NCBI GenBank assembly: GCA_946408995.1
Contig: CAMJUL010000002.1
Span: forward strand, 1 to 64,000
From: an uncultured Clostridia bacterium
Lineage (GTDB): Bacteria > Bacillota > Clostridia > Christensenellales > Aristaeellaceae
Reading direction: 5' to 3'
Length of the DNA: 64,000 bases
The position numbers and the translations under genes are program-made. The notes under the pieces were generated by a model, which worked only from the letters and a program-made list of their open reading frames with translations, was not told the origin of the DNA and made no database searches. This document shows, piece by piece, positions 62,739 to 64,000 of this stretch. Positions within the stretch are counted from its first letter, which is position 1. Each line of letters begins with the position of its first letter.

Positions 62739-63593
62739 TCATTTCAGCTCGCAGCGGATGCTGCCATCGCTGATCGTCACCAGGACCCCATTTGGGGCCC
62801 TCTCCGTTTCAAGGACCGTGATCCCCCTGTTTTTCAACAGCCTGAGCACCCGGGGATCGGGGGTGTCCGGCTCATCCTCGCTGTTTGTGGAGATAATCGC
62901 GAAGGACGGGGATACGGCCGCGATCAGCCTTTCGCCCGTGGCGTCCCCTTCCCCGTGGTTCCCGATCTTGATCACGTCCGCACGGGGGATCAGCCCCGCG
63001 TTCAGCAGGCTTTCCTCCTCCGGGAACTCCATATCCCCCGTAAGCAGGATGCTGCCCCCGCCGCCCCGGGCAAGCAGCACCAGGGAATTGCTGTTTTCTT
63101 CGTCCGGGGCCTTCATTTCCGCCAGCGGTCCCAGGACAAGCAGCTCGCCCCCGTCAAGCGTCAGCCGGTCGCCGGCCTTCAGGGGCACCGGCTGCAGCCC
63201 CGTGTTTTTCAGGGCTTTCACCACCGGATGCTCCTTGTCCCCGTTTTTCGCGGCGTAATAAGCCGACATATATACGTTTTCGATCACGATGTCCGACTGG
63301 ATCAGTTTTTTCAGCCCGCCGGTGTGGTCCGAATGGGAATGGGTCAGGATGACCCCGGTCAGCCTCCCGACGCCGTTTTCCCTCAATACCCGGTACAGCG
63401 TATCAAATTCCTTTTTCTTGCCGGTATCGATCAGATAAACGCTTTCTCCGCATCTGAGCAGATGCGCGTCCCCTTTGCGGACGTTGACGGACAGAAGGGT
63501 CAGGGGCTTTTCGGCGCCGTCCGCCCCCGCGCCGAAAGCGATGCCGGAATACGCCATACTCACAAGGGCCAGCAAAACGAGAAGAATCCGCAT
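62739..63593 (-). CDS. Secreted metallo-beta-lactamase-fold hydrolase (ComEC C-domain-like)
   Basis: A 284-residue protein with a signal peptide ending near residue 22. The metal-binding motif THSHSDHTGG, followed by LLTGDMEFPEEESLL, KIGNHGEGDATG and IISTNSED, matches the ComEC/Rec2-type beta-lactamase fold domain. Stand-alone secreted versions occur in Bacillota; a nuclease role is possible but unproven. AAGGAAG precedes the ATG at 63593, so the longer frame was rejected. Confidence 0.88.
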   Translation of the reverse strand: MRILLVLLALVSMAYSGIAFGAGADGAEKPLTLLSVNVRKGDAHLLRCGESVYLIDTGKKKEFDTLYRVLRENGVGRLTGVILTHSHSDHTGGLKKLIQSDIVIENVYMSAYYAAKNGDKEHPVVKALKNTGLQPVPLKAGDRLTLDGGELLVLGPLAEMKAPDEENSNSLVLLARGGGGSILLTGDMEFPEEESLLNAGLIPRADVIKIGNHGEGDATGERLIAAVSPSFAIISTNSEDEPDTPDPRVLRLLKNRGITVLETERAPNGVLVTISDGSIRCELK

Positions 63594-63636
63594 CTTTACG
63601 CTTCCTTCGGTCTTTTTTTCGGGAAGGTCTGCCGCG

Positions 63637-64000
63637 TTACGGTTTCGCCCGCGGCAAAAGGGCATACCCGGCCCCGCAGTCCACCGTAAAGCCGTAGTCC
63701 CGCGTCAAGGGCACCAGCGCCTCCGGGTCCAGGCCCATGGCCTCCAGTTCCTCCCGGGAAAAGGTCTCGAAAAGAACGGTGTCGTCCGAAAACCCGCAGA
63801 AGGGCACGATGTACAACTCCAGTTGATGCCCTGCCGGAACGGTGTAGAAGGTCGGCTGCAGATCCAGGGTGTACTCATAATACGTATCCGCCGCGATCTC
63901 CGTTTCCACCTTTTCCCCCTCCGGGTTTCTCAGGTCCAGGGTACCGTAGGTCACAAGGGCCCGCTGCCGCGGGGTCTGCTGCCAGGCGACCAGATCGTAT
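63637..64000 (-). CDS. X-prolyl dipeptidyl-peptidase-like hydrolase (3' end only)
   Basis: Only the last 120 or so residues are in the window; the frame remains open to the edge. The visible part, with TYGTLDLRNPEG, FYTVPAGHQLELYIVPF and a short tail, looks like the beta-rich C-terminal domain of S15 Xaa-Pro dipeptidyl-peptidases (PepX). The catalytic domain lies beyond 64000. The GTG at 63954 is internal, not a start. Confidence 0.75.
   Translation of the reverse strand, partial: YDLVAWQQTPRQRALVTYGTLDLRNPEGEKVETEIAADTYYEYTLDLQPTFYTVPAGHQLELYIVPFCGFSDDTVLFETFSREELEAMGLDPEALVPLTRDYGFTVDCGAGYALLPRAKP

Overview
The window reads as a piece of chromosome from a high-GC member of the Bacillota, most likely an uncultured gut- or rumen-type Clostridia. 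The evidence is the combination of a fused ispH-rpsA gene, cdaA-cdaR, scpA-scpB, a SpoIIIE-type translocase, the tilS-hpt-ftsH cluster, an NfnAB-type transhydrogenase, consensus sigma-A promoters (TTGACA/TATAAT), strong AAGGAGG ribosome sites and frequent TTG starts. No prophage, insertion sequence, CRISPR array, rRNA or convincing tRNA gene was seen. About 56 protein genes fill most of the sequence.

Layout. 0.2-1.7 kb: an ABC-type pair whose ATPase has lost most catalytic motifs. 1.8-9.0 kb (minus): a run from a secreted RsiV-like protein through the SpoIIIE/FtsK translocase to two FAD oxidoreductases. 9.1-15.3 kb (minus): pnp, rpsO, a secreted PIG-L-type deacetylase and the ispH-rpsA fusion. 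15.4-19.0 kb (plus): cmk, plsC, a helix-turn-helix regulator and a GPH sugar transporter. 19.0-22.6 kb: a Gx-family membrane protein, then trkA-trkH for potassium. 22.6-27.7 kb (minus): cysteine desulfurase, scpB, scpA, a site-2 protease and a mannonate/mannitol-type dehydrogenase.

27.8-28.15 kb holds a non-coding cluster of DnaA-box-like sequences, short repeats and an AT-rich tract. It resembles a replication origin and is the most interesting item in the window. To its right lie a TetM-family GTPase, a membrane-anchored protein of unknown function, an mnmM-like methyltransferase with rluB, an SGNH hydrolase and a heterodimeric ABC exporter (33.6-37.3 kb). A roughly 500-base stretch without genes follows, then two secreted proteins and infC-rpmI-rplT, which has an attenuator-type leader and an apparent ATC start codon on infC.

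41.9-47.5 kb (plus): tilS, hpt, ftsH and a VanW protein. 47.6-53.5 kb: an M18 aminopeptidase, an 80-residue small protein, and the cdaA-cdaR operon, which ends with an unknown membrane protein and an rRNA methyltransferase rather than glmM. 53.6-57.8 kb: radC, a YdcF protein, and tgt with two RNA-modification genes. 57.9-64 kb: a patatin lipase, a nitroreductase, msrA, nfnA-nfnB behind a hairpin-rich leader, a secreted metallo-beta-lactamase-fold protein, and the 3' end of an X-prolyl dipeptidyl-peptidase cut by the window edge.

The genes are mainly housekeeping: RNA decay and translation, chromosome segregation, cyclic di-AMP and potassium balance, NAD(P)H redox coupling and envelope functions. 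All assignments come from reading motifs and context; no database search was run.
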